Positions 7,203 through 15,525 are shown, counted from the first letter of the stretch. The stretch: 64,000 nt of DNA from Halalkaliarchaeum sp. AArc-CO (GCF_024972735.1 NZ_CP087723.1:2542001-2606000); one strand, 5' to 3'. Numbers and translations: made by a program. The notes: generated by a model not told the origin, from the sequence alone.

Positions 7203-7233
7203 CCTGCTGACTACAGTCTCTATATTCAGCAGG
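7203..7233 (+). terminator. Hairpin after vapC
   Basis: An 8-bp perfect inverted repeat, CCTGCTGA (7203-7210) with TCAGCAGG (7226-7233), 83 bp past the vapC stop and just inside the right cassette end. It may end the vapBC transcript or be a subterminal transposase site. Confidence 0.35.
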
Positions 7234-7239
7234 CCGGTT

Positions 7240-7269
7240 CTGTCAGTTGCGTAGGGTTTCAACAGCGCC
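7240..7269 (-). repeat. Right inverted end of the vapBC cassette
   Basis: Reverse complement starts GGCGCTGTTGAAACCCT and ends CTGACAG, pairing with 6375-6404. The flanking GAAATGAT at 7270-7277 is the putative target copy. Confidence 0.6.
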
Positions 7270-7310
7270 GAAATGATGTAATCCCCATGGGGGAACTCGG
7301 TCGACAACGG

Positions 7311-8291
7311 TCACGACCACAGCGCGTACATGTCGTCTCTCGGGACCTCGGTCAGGAGGTCGCCGTCGATATCGACGCCGGCGTCCTCTCCGTCCTCGAC
7401 ACCCTCGACGCGACCGATCTCGGCGGCCTCGATCCCCGCCTCGTCGGCGGCCCGAAGCGCCTCGTCGACGGCCTCTTCGGGTACAGACGCGAGCAGGGCC
7501 CCGGAGCCGAACGTTCGGAGGGGATCGACCCCGAGCGCGTCCCCCAGTGCCGCCGTCTCCTCCCGGACGAGGATGTCCTCCCGCGACACGACACACCGGA
7601 CCTCCCCTGCAAGCGCGAGTTCGACGAGCCCCGCCAGCACACCGCCTTCTGTCGGGTCGTGCATCGCGGTCGCGAACGGCCCCACGGCGTCGGCGTCCGG
7701 GACGACGCTGAGCCAGTCGAAGAAGCCGGCAGCGCGGTCGATCGTCGCCTCGTCGACGACCCCCGAAAGCTCAGCCCGGAAGTCAGTCGCCATGATACCG
7801 GTCGCCTCGACGCCGGCGCCCTTCGTAAGCAGGAGCCTGTCGCCCGGCTCGGCGCTACCGGTCGCGACGTAGCGGTCGGTCAACCCCATGGCAGTCATCG
7901 CGAGCATGGGGCGATCCAGCTGCTCGGAGCGTTCGGTGTGGCCGCCGACGATGGTGGCGCCGACCTCCCGGGCCGCCGAATCGAGCTGGGCGGTCACCCG
8001 GTCGAGTTTCTCGACGGCGTTCGCTTCGGGAAGCAGAATCGTGCTCGTGAGCCACCGCGGGTGTGCCCCGGAGGCGGCGACGTCGTTGCAGGCGACGTGG
8101 ACCGCGATCGTGCCGACGTGCTCGGCGGCCAGCGAACAGGGATCGGCGTTGATCACCAGTATCTCGTCACCTATCGGAACGGCGGCGGTGTCCTCGCCGA
8201 ACGCCGCACCCTGAATCAGATCGGGCGCGGGTGCGCCGGTGCGTCCGTACACCAGCCGCGAGATGGTCTCGGGGTCGAGTTTTCCGGTCAC
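7311..8291 (-). CDS. AIR synthase-related / HypE-like protein, 326 aa
   Basis: The N-terminal half has the AIR-synthase/HypE fold features: GAAFGEDTAAV, the HVACNDVAASGAHPRW segment and IVGGHTE; the C-terminal half has the LTKGAGVEATGI and DPTEGG elements, typical of HypE-like proteins. HypE matures hydrogenase cofactors, but many haloarchaea carry this homologue without hydrogenase, so the substrate is unknown. The GTG at 8291 (MTGKLDPETISRL) is preferred because it starts at the conserved region; a TTG at 8423 would add 44 poorly conserved residues. No hyp genes are nearby. Confidence 0.7.
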   Translation of the reverse strand: MTGKLDPETISRLVYGRTGAPAPDLIQGAAFGEDTAAVPIGDEILVINADPCSLAAEHVGTIAVHVACNDVAASGAHPRWLTSTILLPEANAVEKLDRVTAQLDSAAREVGATIVGGHTERSEQLDRPMLAMTAMGLTDRYVATGSAEPGDRLLLTKGAGVEATGIMATDFRAELSGVVDEATIDRAAGFFDWLSVVPDADAVGPFATAMHDPTEGGVLAGLVELALAGEVRCVVSREDILVREETAALGDALGVDPLRTFGSGALLASVPEEAVDEALRAADEAGIEAAEIGRVEGVEDGEDAGVDIDGDLLTEVPRDDMYALWS

Positions 8292-8446
8292 AGTCCGGTC
8301 ACTGCCGTTCGGTTCGACGCGCACTGAAAAGGACTCTTCGACTTCGCTGTCCCCGGTAGTCCCCGGACTCGTCGTCTCATTGAACCGTGTGACTTCGTCT
8401 GGAAAAGCCTGAATGTCTCTCAATCGAATAGGTTTCCGGACGGCCG

Positions 8447-9787
8447 CTAGCTCACGTCCCGGACCGCCTTCTGCAGCAGGTCACACCCGATTTCGATCTC
8501 GCGTTCCGTCACGTCCAGCGGCGGCAGGATCCGGAGCACCTTGTACCCACAGGAGAGCGTCAACAGTCCCCGCGCGAACGCGGCCTCGTGGACGTCGTCG
8601 CGCAGTTGTTTGGACTCGAACTCGACGGCGAGCATTAACCCCTTTCCGCGGACGTCCTCGACGCCCGCGAGGTCGGCGTCCCGCATCGTCTCGAGGAACT
8701 GTCGGCCCCTCGTCCGGGCGTTCGAGAGCAGGTCGTACTCCTCGATCGCGTCGAACGTGAGCGCCCCCTGTGCCGACGAGAGGATGTCGCCGGCGCCCCA
8801 CGTCGAGGAGAGCCGGCTCCGTTCGCCGGGGAACACCTCCGATCGGGAGATCGTCGCGCCGACTCGCAGCGCCTTCGCGCTCGCGATGACGTCCGGTTCG
8901 ATCGCGTAGTGATCCGCACCCCACATCTTCCCGGTGCGGCCCAGCCCCGACTGAATCTCGTCGGCGACCAGCGTGATGTCGTACTCGTCGGTGAGCGCGG
9001 CAATCTCGTCCGCGAACGCGTCGCTGGGGAAGCGGTAGCCGCCCTCTCCCTGGATCGGCTCCAGGATGAGATACGCGATCTCCTCGGGATTTATATACCC
9101 CCGGTCGGGGTGAAGCTTCTCGCGAAGTCGGGAGACGCCGTCGACGAAGAAGCCACACGAACACGTCTCGGCCGTACAGTCGCGGTCCTGACAGAACGGA
9201 ACGTCGTGGATCGACGAGATTTCCGGGAACCGACGCCGGTACACCTCCTTCGATCGGTTGAGCGACAGCGCACCTAGCGTCCGACCGTGGAAGGCACCCT
9301 GGAAGGTGATCCCGTACTTCGCGCCGTCGGCGTGATCGTAAGAGATCTTGAGCGCGTTTTCGACCGCCTCCGCCCCGGAGTTCGAGAGGAACACCGTGTC
9401 CATGTCGTAGTGGTCGGTGGCGTCGGTGAGCCGCTCCATCAGCCCCGAGGGGCCGGGGATCCCCTCGCCCGGCGTCTCGCCGCCGGCGACGTAGAAGTCC
9501 TGGCCCGCGATCTTCAGCGGATCAACCAAATCGAACTCCCGGAGAGGCTCCATGATTTTCGGATTGTTGTACCCGAGGGGGGCGGCGGCGACGTGACTCG
9601 TGAAATCCAGGAGGACGTTGCCGTCGACGTCGGTACAGAACGGTCCTTCGGCCGGCTTCGTGCGGTCCCACACGAACTCGTAGACGTACGTGCTGGGGGC
9701 GGCGAACTCGTGGTGGTACTCCACCCACTCCTCGGCTCGCTTTCCCGGCAACTCGTCGACCTGGGGCTCGGCAGTGTCCCGATCCAT
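8447..9787 (-). CDS. Class III PLP-dependent aminotransferase, 446 aa
   Basis: The sequence has the class III (omega) aminotransferase pattern: FLSNSGAEAVENALK, FHGRTLGALSL, LVADEIQSGLGRTGKMW with the conserved Asp for the PLP pyridine nitrogen, and IASAKALRVGA with the Schiff-base Lys. The segment after the Lys ends in LSSTWGAGD, which is like lysine 6-aminotransferases and some GABA/ornithine aminotransferases. Substrate is therefore undecided. ATG at 9787 fits the family start; a longer in-frame opening up to 9898 is not conserved in type. Runs in the same direction as the HypE-like gene. Confidence 0.75.
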   Translation of the reverse strand: MDRDTAEPQVDELPGKRAEEWVEYHHEFAAPSTYVYEFVWDRTKPAEGPFCTDVDGNVLLDFTSHVAAAPLGYNNPKIMEPLREFDLVDPLKIAGQDFYVAGGETPGEGIPGPSGLMERLTDATDHYDMDTVFLSNSGAEAVENALKISYDHADGAKYGITFQGAFHGRTLGALSLNRSKEVYRRRFPEISSIHDVPFCQDRDCTAETCSCGFFVDGVSRLREKLHPDRGYINPEEIAYLILEPIQGEGGYRFPSDAFADEIAALTDEYDITLVADEIQSGLGRTGKMWGADHYAIEPDVIASAKALRVGATISRSEVFPGERSRLSSTWGAGDILSSAQGALTFDAIEEYDLLSNARTRGRQFLETMRDADLAGVEDVRGKGLMLAVEFESKQLRDDVHEAAFARGLLTLSCGYKVLRILPPLDVTEREIEIGCDLLQKAVRDVS

Positions 9788-9897
9788 ACGTGTACCCACC
9801 ACCAGCGGGATGTTAAATCCGCCCGATTCGTTTCGGATCGGGAAAATATTGCGAGACCGGCACAGGGGACCTCCTCCCGAACACCCGTCTGTCGACA

Positions 9898-11199
9898 TCA
9901 GACCGCGATGATCAGAACGGTTCCGACCCCGGCGACGAGGAGGGTGATCCCGCTCCAGAGCGCGACCCGCCGGGCGAACTCCCGGGGACCGCCGGTCGCA
10001 AGCGCCGCCTTGACGACGATACTTGCGGCTGTCGCCAGCAGGATCGCGACGACCGTCTCCGTCGTGGTGATAGTACCCCCACGGAACAGCAGCACCGCCG
10101 AGGTAGTCACACCCGCCGAGGAGACGAGCCCGGAGATCAGCGCGCTCGCGTACAGACCGCTGGTTCCGAACTGCGCTTCCGCGACCGACGATCCCGCCAG
10201 GATGAACAGGAACACCGAGCCGAACGCCAGCGCGTTCTTCAGCGAGAACGGACTTTCGAGTTCCATCTCGATCTCGGCCGACCAGTCGGCGACGACGTAC
10301 GCGACGAGGATGCTCCCGACGACGATGATCCCCAGCGGGACGACCGCGTCGATCAACAGCGGACCGGCGGCACCGAAGGTGAACACCAGCGCGAGCGCCA
10401 GGTTTCGCAGCGCCATCGCGGCGTTTGCCAGCAGTACACCCGCGACGCCGTACTGGATCCCCTCGGGCTGCTGGCGGACGTGATCCAACATTGCGCCGAC
10501 GACCGCCGCCGACGAAGCGAGCCCGCCGAAGAAGCCGGTGACGGCGATCCCGCGACCGCCGTACGAACGAACGAGCGCGTAGTTCACGATCCCGATCCCT
10601 GCGACCGACACGACGAGCAGCCAGGCGATCCGTGGCTCCAGGGGCACGCCCAGAAACTCCATCTGTCCCGGCGGCAACAGCGGATAAATCACGAACGCGA
10701 GGATGGCAAATTCCGTCGTCGAGCGGAGCTCCCGCCTGGAGAGGTTGCCGGCGAGTCCGTGGAGTTCACGTTTGAGCACCAGTAGCGCCGACGACACCAC
10801 GGCGACGGTGATCCCCTCGAGAATGAATCCGAGAGCGACGAGTACACCGACCCCGTAGGCGACCATGAGCGAAACCGCCGTCGTGAGCGCCAGCGGGTCC
10901 TCGCCGTTCGAGTCGACGTTGGTGAGTCCCTCGACGGACAACAGCGCCCCGATCACGATCACGAGAAGCCCGCCGACGACCGGGAGCAGTTCTCCGATGG
11001 CACCGTCGGTCGCAACGACGGTGAACACCGCACCCAGGATCGCGGTCAAGGAGAACGTTCGAATGCCGGCCGCCTTGTCGGACCACTCCCGTTCGAGCCC
11101 GAGAAACAGCCCCAGTGCTGCCGCCAGCCCGATACGGACCACGGGCTCTTCGAAGGGCACCCCGAAGAACACCTGGGCGGGCGTTACGACGATACTCAT
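9898..11199 (-). CDS. MgtC/SapB plus DUF4010 membrane protein, 433 aa
   Basis: The N-terminal ~130 residues match the MgtC/SapB domain (LGLFLGLEREW, AAGIRTFSLTAILGA), a multi-helix membrane domain. The remainder is a longer run of about nine membrane helices, matching DUF4010. The role of the combined protein is not known; MgtC proteins act in magnesium stress in bacteria. ATG at 11199 is preferred over 11229. An AT-rich divergent promoter (11224-11253) separates it from the AI-2E-type gene. Confidence 0.75.
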   Translation of the reverse strand: MSIVVTPAQVFFGVPFEEPVVRIGLAAALGLFLGLEREWSDKAAGIRTFSLTAILGAVFTVVATDGAIGELLPVVGGLLVIVIGALLSVEGLTNVDSNGEDPLALTTAVSLMVAYGVGVLVALGFILEGITVAVVSSALLVLKRELHGLAGNLSRRELRSTTEFAILAFVIYPLLPPGQMEFLGVPLEPRIAWLLVVSVAGIGIVNYALVRSYGGRGIAVTGFFGGLASSAAVVGAMLDHVRQQPEGIQYGVAGVLLANAAMALRNLALALVFTFGAAGPLLIDAVVPLGIIVVGSILVAYVVADWSAEIEMELESPFSLKNALAFGSVFLFILAGSSVAEAQFGTSGLYASALISGLVSSAGVTTSAVLLFRGGTITTTETVVAILLATAASIVVKAALATGGPREFARRVALWSGITLLVAGVGTVLIIAV

Positions 11200-11223
11200 C
11201 TCGGGTGGAGAGAGGATCTCCGG

Positions 11224-11253
11224 ATACATATATTGTACTATATAGAAATATAT
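11224..11253. promoter_or_regulatory. AT-rich divergent promoter region
   Basis: The stretch is almost entirely A/T. ATATATGTAT read leftward (11224-11233) is 25-34 nt before the MgtC-type ATG at 11199, a good leaderless position. The rightward gene may use the CTTTTGCA at about 11303-11310. Confidence 0.45.
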
Positions 11254-11332
11254 ACTGAATTCGGTGTGTTCGGATCCGAACGGACGATGGTGTGCCGGCA
11301 GTCTTTTGCATCACGTGGCCGCCACAGTGTGT

Positions 11333-12607
11333 ATGTCACGGCTGCAGGGAGCATCGACGCCGTCGGAGTACGGCTGGCTCGCGTTCGGTCTCCTGCTTTT
11401 CGCCCTCATCGGCTACGTGGTCGCTTCCTTCGTCGGGGTCTTCGTGTTCGGTCTTTTCCTGTACTACGCGACGCGGCCGGTGTACCGCCGGATCGTCGTC
11501 CGAACCGGACATCCGACCGTCGCAGCCGCAGTCGCACTCCTCGTGCTCGCGCTGCCGGCGATCCTCGTGGTCGGCTACGCGGTCGCGATCGCGATCCGCG
11601 AGATCCAGGAACTCCGGGAGATTCCCGGCGTAGATCTCGGTGCGTACCCCGAACTGGGGCGCCTCCTCGAAGAGATCGACGATCCGGGTGCGCTGCTGGA
11701 CAGACTGGGGGAAGAGCTACTTACGGGCGATCTCCCGGTACGGCTCCTGGAGTCGCTCACCTCGGTCGCCGACACCGCCCTGGTGCTGGCGGTGGCGCTG
11801 ATCCAGCTGTTCGTGATGGTGGTGCTGGCGTTTTACCTCCTCCGAGACGATCGAAAGCTGGTCGCATGGGTGCTCGAGACGTTCGACGACGAGGAGGGGA
11901 CCCTGCGGGCGTACCTCCGTGCGGTCGACTACGATCTCCGGTCGATCTTCTTCGGCAACATCCTCAACGCGTTCATCACCGGCGCGATCGCCGCGATCGT
12001 CTTCTCCGGACTGAACGGGTTCGCTCCCGCCGGCGTTGCGATCCCCGCGGCGGCGCTTCTGGGACTGATCGCCGGCGTCGCCAGCCTCATTCCCGTCGTG
12101 GGCATGAAGCTGGTGTACGTTCCGGTGGCGATCTATCTGGGGCTCCGGGCGGCGTTCCTAGTCGGAACGGAGACGCTGTGGTTCGTGGGGCTGTTTCTCG
12201 TCGTCTCGTTCGTGTTCGTCGACAGCATTCCAGACCTGATCTTGCGACCGTACGTCTCCGGACGGAGCCTCCACGTCGGGGCAGTGATGCTGGCGTACAC
12301 GCTCGGCCCGCTGCTTTTCGGCTGGTACGGGCTGTTCCTGCTGCCGATACTGCTGGTACTCGTCGTCCAGTTTGCGAGGATCGTTCTACCCACGAAACTC
12401 GGCGAGGATTCCCCCGAACCGCCCCCCGTGGATCCGTACGTCGTCTCCGCAGCCGACATCGGACGAGAGGAACCCGGAGACACCGCCGGAGGCGCCGGTT
12501 CGGAAGCGGTTCCTGATGACGAGAGCTCTGGCGACGGAACAGCCGACGACGGGGACGAAATCGACGACGGCGAAGGGTCCGAAGAAAACAGCAATACCGA
12601 AGAGTAG
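11333..12607 (+). CDS. AI-2E family transporter (PerM-like), 424 aa
   Basis: About eight membrane helices in the arrangement of the AI-2E/PerM (UPF0118) family, with a soluble segment (EIQELREIPG...) after helix 3 and the conserved FFGNILNAFITG segment. The last ~70 residues are a soluble, very acidic tail ending EENSNTEE. Family members export small molecules or act in Na+/H+ exchange; the substrate here is unknown. ATG at 11333 gives the normal N-terminus (MSRLQGAS). Confidence 0.75.
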   Translation: MSRLQGASTPSEYGWLAFGLLLFALIGYVVASFVGVFVFGLFLYYATRPVYRRIVVRTGHPTVAAAVALLVLALPAILVVGYAVAIAIREIQELREIPGVDLGAYPELGRLLEEIDDPGALLDRLGEELLTGDLPVRLLESLTSVADTALVLAVALIQLFVMVVLAFYLLRDDRKLVAWVLETFDDEEGTLRAYLRAVDYDLRSIFFGNILNAFITGAIAAIVFSGLNGFAPAGVAIPAAALLGLIAGVASLIPVVGMKLVYVPVAIYLGLRAAFLVGTETLWFVGLFLVVSFVFVDSIPDLILRPYVSGRSLHVGAVMLAYTLGPLLFGWYGLFLLPILLVLVVQFARIVLPTKLGEDSPEPPPVDPYVVSAADIGREEPGDTAGGAGSEAVPDDESSGDGTADDGDEIDDGEGSEENSNTEE

Positions 12608-12660
12608 CCGGGCGATCGGGAGTTGACTGCCGATCGGGTCGATTCGAGCGTTCGAGTCGG

Positions 12661-12933
12661 TTAGTCGATGTACTGCGCTTCCCACTCCTGACGCGCCTCG
12701 ATCTCCCGTCGACCGCGGCGCGTCAGCGTGTAGTAGTTGGTCCGGCGGTCGCGTTGGCCCTTCTCGACGAGGCCTTTGTCGACGAGTGTGTCGAGGTTGG
12801 GGTACAGCCGCCCGTGGTGGATCTCCTTTTCGTAGTAGTTCTCCAGTTCCTCTTTGATGGCGAGTCCGTGCGGTTCGTCGAGTCCCGCGATGACGTACAG
12901 CAGGTCTCGCTGAAAGCCTGTCAGATCGTACAT
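12661..12933 (-). CDS. PadR-family transcriptional regulator, 90 aa
   Basis: A single winged-helix domain with the PadR pattern: FQRDLLYVIAGLDEPHGLAIKEEL, HHGRLYPNLDTLVDKGLVEKG and YYTLTRRGRREI. The short length (no C-terminal dimer arm) fits haloarchaeal PadR proteins. Converges with the AI-2E gene. An AT-rich upstream region of about 150 bp holds possible operator repeats, so autoregulation is plausible. Confidence 0.85.
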   Translation of the reverse strand: MYDLTGFQRDLLYVIAGLDEPHGLAIKEELENYYEKEIHHGRLYPNLDTLVDKGLVEKGQRDRRTNYYTLTRRGRREIEARQEWEAQYID

Positions 12934-12935
12934 CG

Positions 12936-13009
12936 GTTATATCCAGCTATAGATACAATATCGCATATCAATAAAGATGTCGACTCGGATTTGAGTATAG
13001 CCAGGTAAC
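12936..13009. promoter_or_regulatory. AT-rich PadR upstream region with related inverted blocks
   Basis: GTTATATCCAGCTATA at 12936-12951 and, inverted, TATAGCCAGGTAAC at 12996-13009 share GTTA and GCTATA ends. The spacing and position just before the padR start suggest a regulator site. The match is short, so this is a weak call. Confidence 0.25.
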
Positions 13010-13152
13010 TGTGGATAGAGTGGTGCTACTGCTGTGTTATCGAAATAGAGATTCATGTAAAACAGATATACTATCGGCAGAAAGGTTGGCCACTCCAGAG
13101 TGAATCTCTCCGAGAGCATGAATTTATCTTGTCGCAGATCCACCATTCAGAC

Positions 13153-13428
13153 ATGCCCGAAGAAGTGATCTTCTCGACGGAACGGCGCACAGAGCGGTCC
13201 GAGATCGCGGCGATGCTCAGATCGGTTGCCGACAAACTCGAGACCGGCGAGCCGGTGACGCTTGCGGCCGGCGACCAGTCGGTCACCCTCGAGGTACCGC
13301 CGCGGCCGACCTTCGAGGTCAAGGCGGAACGAGAAACCGGAAGCGGTCCCGCCGAGTTGAGCGTCGAGTTCGAACTGGAGTGGCCGGAAGGCGCTCCCGA
13401 GACGGACGAGTCGCTCTCCATCGAGTGA
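13153..13428 (+). CDS. amphi-Trp domain protein, 91 aa
   Basis: The whole protein fits the small amphi-Trp domain family frequent in haloarchaea: an N-terminal MPEEVIFSTERR helix region, LRSVADKLETGEPVTL, and a beta-rich end with AELSVEFELEWPEG. No function is established that I know of. ATG at 13153 is supported by a TATA-like AATTTATC at 13121-13128, 25-32 nt upstream. Confidence 0.75.
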   Translation: MPEEVIFSTERRTERSEIAAMLRSVADKLETGEPVTLAAGDQSVTLEVPPRPTFEVKAERETGSGPAELSVEFELEWPEGAPETDESLSIE

Positions 13429-13450
13429 TCGATCGTTCGAAAAGGTAGCA

Positions 13451-13594
13451 AGCCGCGAAAGATCGCGGCTGTGCCGCCCTAAATTGGTCCCCGCTGACGC
13501 TTCGGCCCTCCAAGCGAAGCGTCACCCGATTCTACCGATGGGATCGACTTAAAGATGTCGCCAGTGTTCGACGGCTGGGAACCCCGAAGGGGTT
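13451..13594. terminator. Cluster of three hairpins between two genes
   Basis: Three perfect inverted repeats in 144 bp: AGCCGCGA/TCGCGGCT (13451-13458/13463-13470), TGACGCTTCG/CGAAGCGTCA (13495-13504/13515-13524), and AACCCC/GGGGTT (13580-13585/13589-13594) followed by TTG. They lie between the amphi-Trp gene and the convergent 48-aa gene. The first or last could terminate transcription; the group could also be a structured RNA. Confidence 0.4.
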
Positions 13595-13688
13595 TTGAAC
13601 CGACTGGTATCCGATCCGCGGCCAACCAGTATCCGACCGACGACCGGCCATCCCGTTCAGTGTCGAAGGGCAGTGTCGGATGTCGCCG

Positions 13689-13835
13689 CTAGATGTACTC
13701 CTCTTCGAGCACCCATCCCAGCGCCCGTTTGTAGTATGTGAACATCTGTCTGACCCCTTCGTGACGCATCTCCTCGCTTTCGAGTTGCTCTTCGAGAAAC
13801 TCGTACTGCTCCCTGATCTCGTCTTCCTCGCGCAT
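13689..13835 (-). CDS. Small conserved-looking protein, 48 aa
   Basis: A 48-codon ATG frame encoding an acidic helix (EEDEIREQYEFLEEQLES) followed by RQMFTYYKRALGWVLEEEYI, an aromatic helix. The composition and length fit a real haloarchaeal small protein, perhaps a protein-protein adaptor. No family recognised. It converges on the amphi-Trp gene across a hairpin cluster and is divergent from the HTH_10 regulator at 13960. Confidence 0.55.
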   Translation of the reverse strand: MREEDEIREQYEFLEEQLESEEMRHEGVRQMFTYYKRALGWVLEEEYI

Positions 13836-13930
13836 ACGCCGATTCGGGGCGGGAGTCAGTTCAAGTTTCCCCGGCGGCCACGACGCCCCGGTCTCGGCTG
13901 GTTCTCAGCCAGTAAGAACAAAGAGACGTG

Positions 13931-13938
13931 GCTTAAGT
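13931..13938 (+). promoter_or_regulatory. TATA-like box of the Cys-rich HTH_10 gene
   Basis: GCTTAAGT lies 22-29 nt before the ATG at 13960, the distance expected for a leaderless transcript. Confidence 0.4.
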
Positions 13939-13959
13939 CGCGAAGACGTAGGGTGCATC

Positions 13960-14643
13960 ATGAGTGGCGCCCCCCAGCTGGCCCGCGATGAAACCACCAC
14001 GGAGGCGGGAGAGGAACCACCGTCGATGGAAAACAGGAGACTCCGCGTCGAACTCGAGATCGAACGTGGCGGACCGTGTACCATGGATTACGCCGACGGC
14101 AACATCGTCGACATCGACGTTCGGTTCGACGACGGAGACTGCCAGTGTGACATCGGCGTTCAGAAACAAACCGAGGACGGTGAACAGACCGAAACCAAAT
14201 ACTTCTCGAGCAGTATCTGCGATCACTGTCCCGGAATCGTCTTCGTCAAGTACGGCTGTATCCCGCGGTACCTTCGGATCGGCGACGGATCGTTCGTGAT
14301 GGAGACGTACGTCCCGGACACCGAAACAGTCTCCTCGATCGTAAGCGACGTGCGCGAACGGTGCAATCGGGTTGTCGTCCGGTCGATCACCTCCACGGAG
14401 CGGCTCGAATACCCCGAAACTTGCACGATCGACGTCTCGGCACTGACGCCAAAGCAGCGCGAGGCGGTCCATCGGGCCAAACAGGCCGGCTACTACGATC
14501 CGGACACGAAAGTCCCCCTCGAGGAGCTGGCGACGGAGATGAGCATCTCCAAGTCTGCGCTCTCCCAGCGACTGCAGCGTGCTGAGGCGAACGTCATCCG
14601 ACAGCTTTCCTGCGGGTGTGACTGCTGGAACGAAGAACGCTAG
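13960..14643 (+). CDS. Cys-rich HTH_10 (bacterio-opsin activator type) regulator, 227 aa
   Basis: The C-terminal part is a clear HTH_10 domain: LTPKQREAVHRAKQAGYYDPDT then LATEMSISKSALSQRLQRAE. The N-terminal sensor domain lacks a recognised PAS or GAF motif. The protein holds 11 Cys, including CQC, ICDHC and a terminal CGCDC, far more than usual for a haloarchaeal protein, which suggests metal or redox sensing (inference). A second HTH_10 gene follows in the same direction, 78 bp downstream. Confidence 0.8.
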   Translation: MSGAPQLARDETTTEAGEEPPSMENRRLRVELEIERGGPCTMDYADGNIVDIDVRFDDGDCQCDIGVQKQTEDGEQTETKYFSSSICDHCPGIVFVKYGCIPRYLRIGDGSFVMETYVPDTETVSSIVSDVRERCNRVVVRSITSTERLEYPETCTIDVSALTPKQREAVHRAKQAGYYDPDTKVPLEELATEMSISKSALSQRLQRAEANVIRQLSCGCDCWNEER

Positions 14644-14721
14644 ACGACCTCGACGGAACACCCCGTCCGTTACTTAAAGCCTTCATAAGTCCGGAGTGTC
14701 ACCTATCGTCGGTCGGTCCGT

Positions 14722-15234
14722 ATGAACGACTATGAGAACAGACGATCTCCGTACCGAGCGTGGTACCGCGGCCTCGGAACGCGAGAGGCAAAAACGATCC
14801 CGAACGGCCACGTCAACTGCCGACTGCCGTCAGAGAGCCGAACAATGAGTGGTAAATCGTCACCGTTCGAGATGACCGTCTCCGTGCCGAACCGCGAGGC
14901 GGGCCAAAAAATTTTCCAGTATCTCACCGGCGCTGTCGACGACGTGACGTTTACCGTCGACTCGCTCGGAGAAACCGGACCCAGACCGTGCACCCTCAGC
15001 GTGGACGAGGTCACCGCCAAACAGATGGAAGCGGCGAGACTGGCCGTTCGAATGGGATACTATCAGAAACCGAAGGAAGCCGATCTGGGTGACGTCGCCG
15101 ACGAACTCGGCGTGAGCAAGTCGGCCGTCTCTCAGCGACTCAGAGCCCTCGAACGCAAGATGATGATAGAGCTAATCGACTCATGTGTCGAAGAAAACCG
15201 CAATCAGTCAGTGTCGCCGCGAGGCGACGATTGA
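14722..15234 (+). CDS. HTH_10 transcriptional regulator, 170 aa
   Basis: The C-terminal half is an HTH_10 domain (VTAKQMEAARLAVRMGYYQ, then VADELGVSKSAVSQRLRALE). The N-terminal ~90 residues are a short sensor or dimerisation segment. ATG at 14722 is used; an internal ATG at 14845 (MSGKSSPFEM) is possible and would remove a basic, atypical N-terminus. TATA-like CATAAG at 14684-14689 is 33-38 nt before 14722, giving some support to the longer form. Converges with cspA, 8 bp between stops. Confidence 0.75.
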   Translation: MNDYENRRSPYRAWYRGLGTREAKTIPNGHVNCRLPSESRTMSGKSSPFEMTVSVPNREAGQKIFQYLTGAVDDVTFTVDSLGETGPRPCTLSVDEVTAKQMEAARLAVRMGYYQKPKEADLGDVADELGVSKSAVSQRLRALERKMMIELIDSCVEENRNQSVSPRGDD

Positions 15235-15242
15235 AACCGTGA

Positions 15243-15437
15243 TTAAACGCGAACGACGTTCGTTGCGCGCGGGCCCTTGGGGGCCTGTTCGATATCGAAT
15301 TCGATCTCCTGTCCCTCCGTCAGATCTTCGCCGCCGACATCCTCCATGTGGAAGAAAACGTCGTCGTCGGAGTCCTCAGTCGCGATGAAGCCGTAACCGC
15401 CTGTGTCGTTGAAGAAATCAACCGTGCCGTTTGCCAT
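15243..15437 (-). CDS. cspA: Cold shock protein CspA-type, 64 aa
   Basis: A full-length single cold-shock domain with both RNA-binding motifs: GYGFI (residues 14-18, RNP1) and VFFHM (27-31, RNP2). It binds single-stranded RNA/DNA as a chaperone. The start is well supported by a TATA-like box read leftward at 15463-15470, 26-33 nt upstream. An AT palindrome further upstream (15526-15545) may be part of its control region. Confidence 0.92.
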   Translation of the reverse strand: MANGTVDFFNDTGGYGFIATEDSDDDVFFHMEDVGGEDLTEGQEIEFDIEQAPKGPRATNVVRV

Positions 15438-15462
15438 TGCGAATAGAGGAAGGCCGGTGATA

Positions 15463-15470
15463 CTGATAAG
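15463..15470 (-). promoter_or_regulatory. TATA box of cspA
   Basis: Read on the minus strand the sequence is CTTATCAG, 26-33 nt before the cspA ATG. Confidence 0.5.
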
Positions 15471-15525
15471 GGTTCCGCATTCGTTTTCTAACTGCCCTTT
15501 CTTTCGGACGAGTATCCACTAAACA

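Larger units (their letters stand above)
6375..7269. mobile_element. Transposase-less IS6-like-ended cassette carrying vapBC (895 bp)
   Basis: The ends 6375-6404 and 7240-7269 form 30-bp imperfect inverted repeats (22 of 30 matching: GGC, TGTTGAA, CCCT and CTGACAG blocks). The tips GGCCTTGTTGAA and GGCGCTGTTGAA resemble the GGnnCTGTTGCAAA tips of IS6-family elements. Immediately outside are GAAATAAT (6367-6374) and GAAATGAT (7270-7277), an 8-bp direct repeat with one mismatch; 8 bp is the IS6 target-duplication length. The only genes inside are vapB and vapC. The boundary evidence is direct; the family assignment is inference. Confidence 0.6.
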
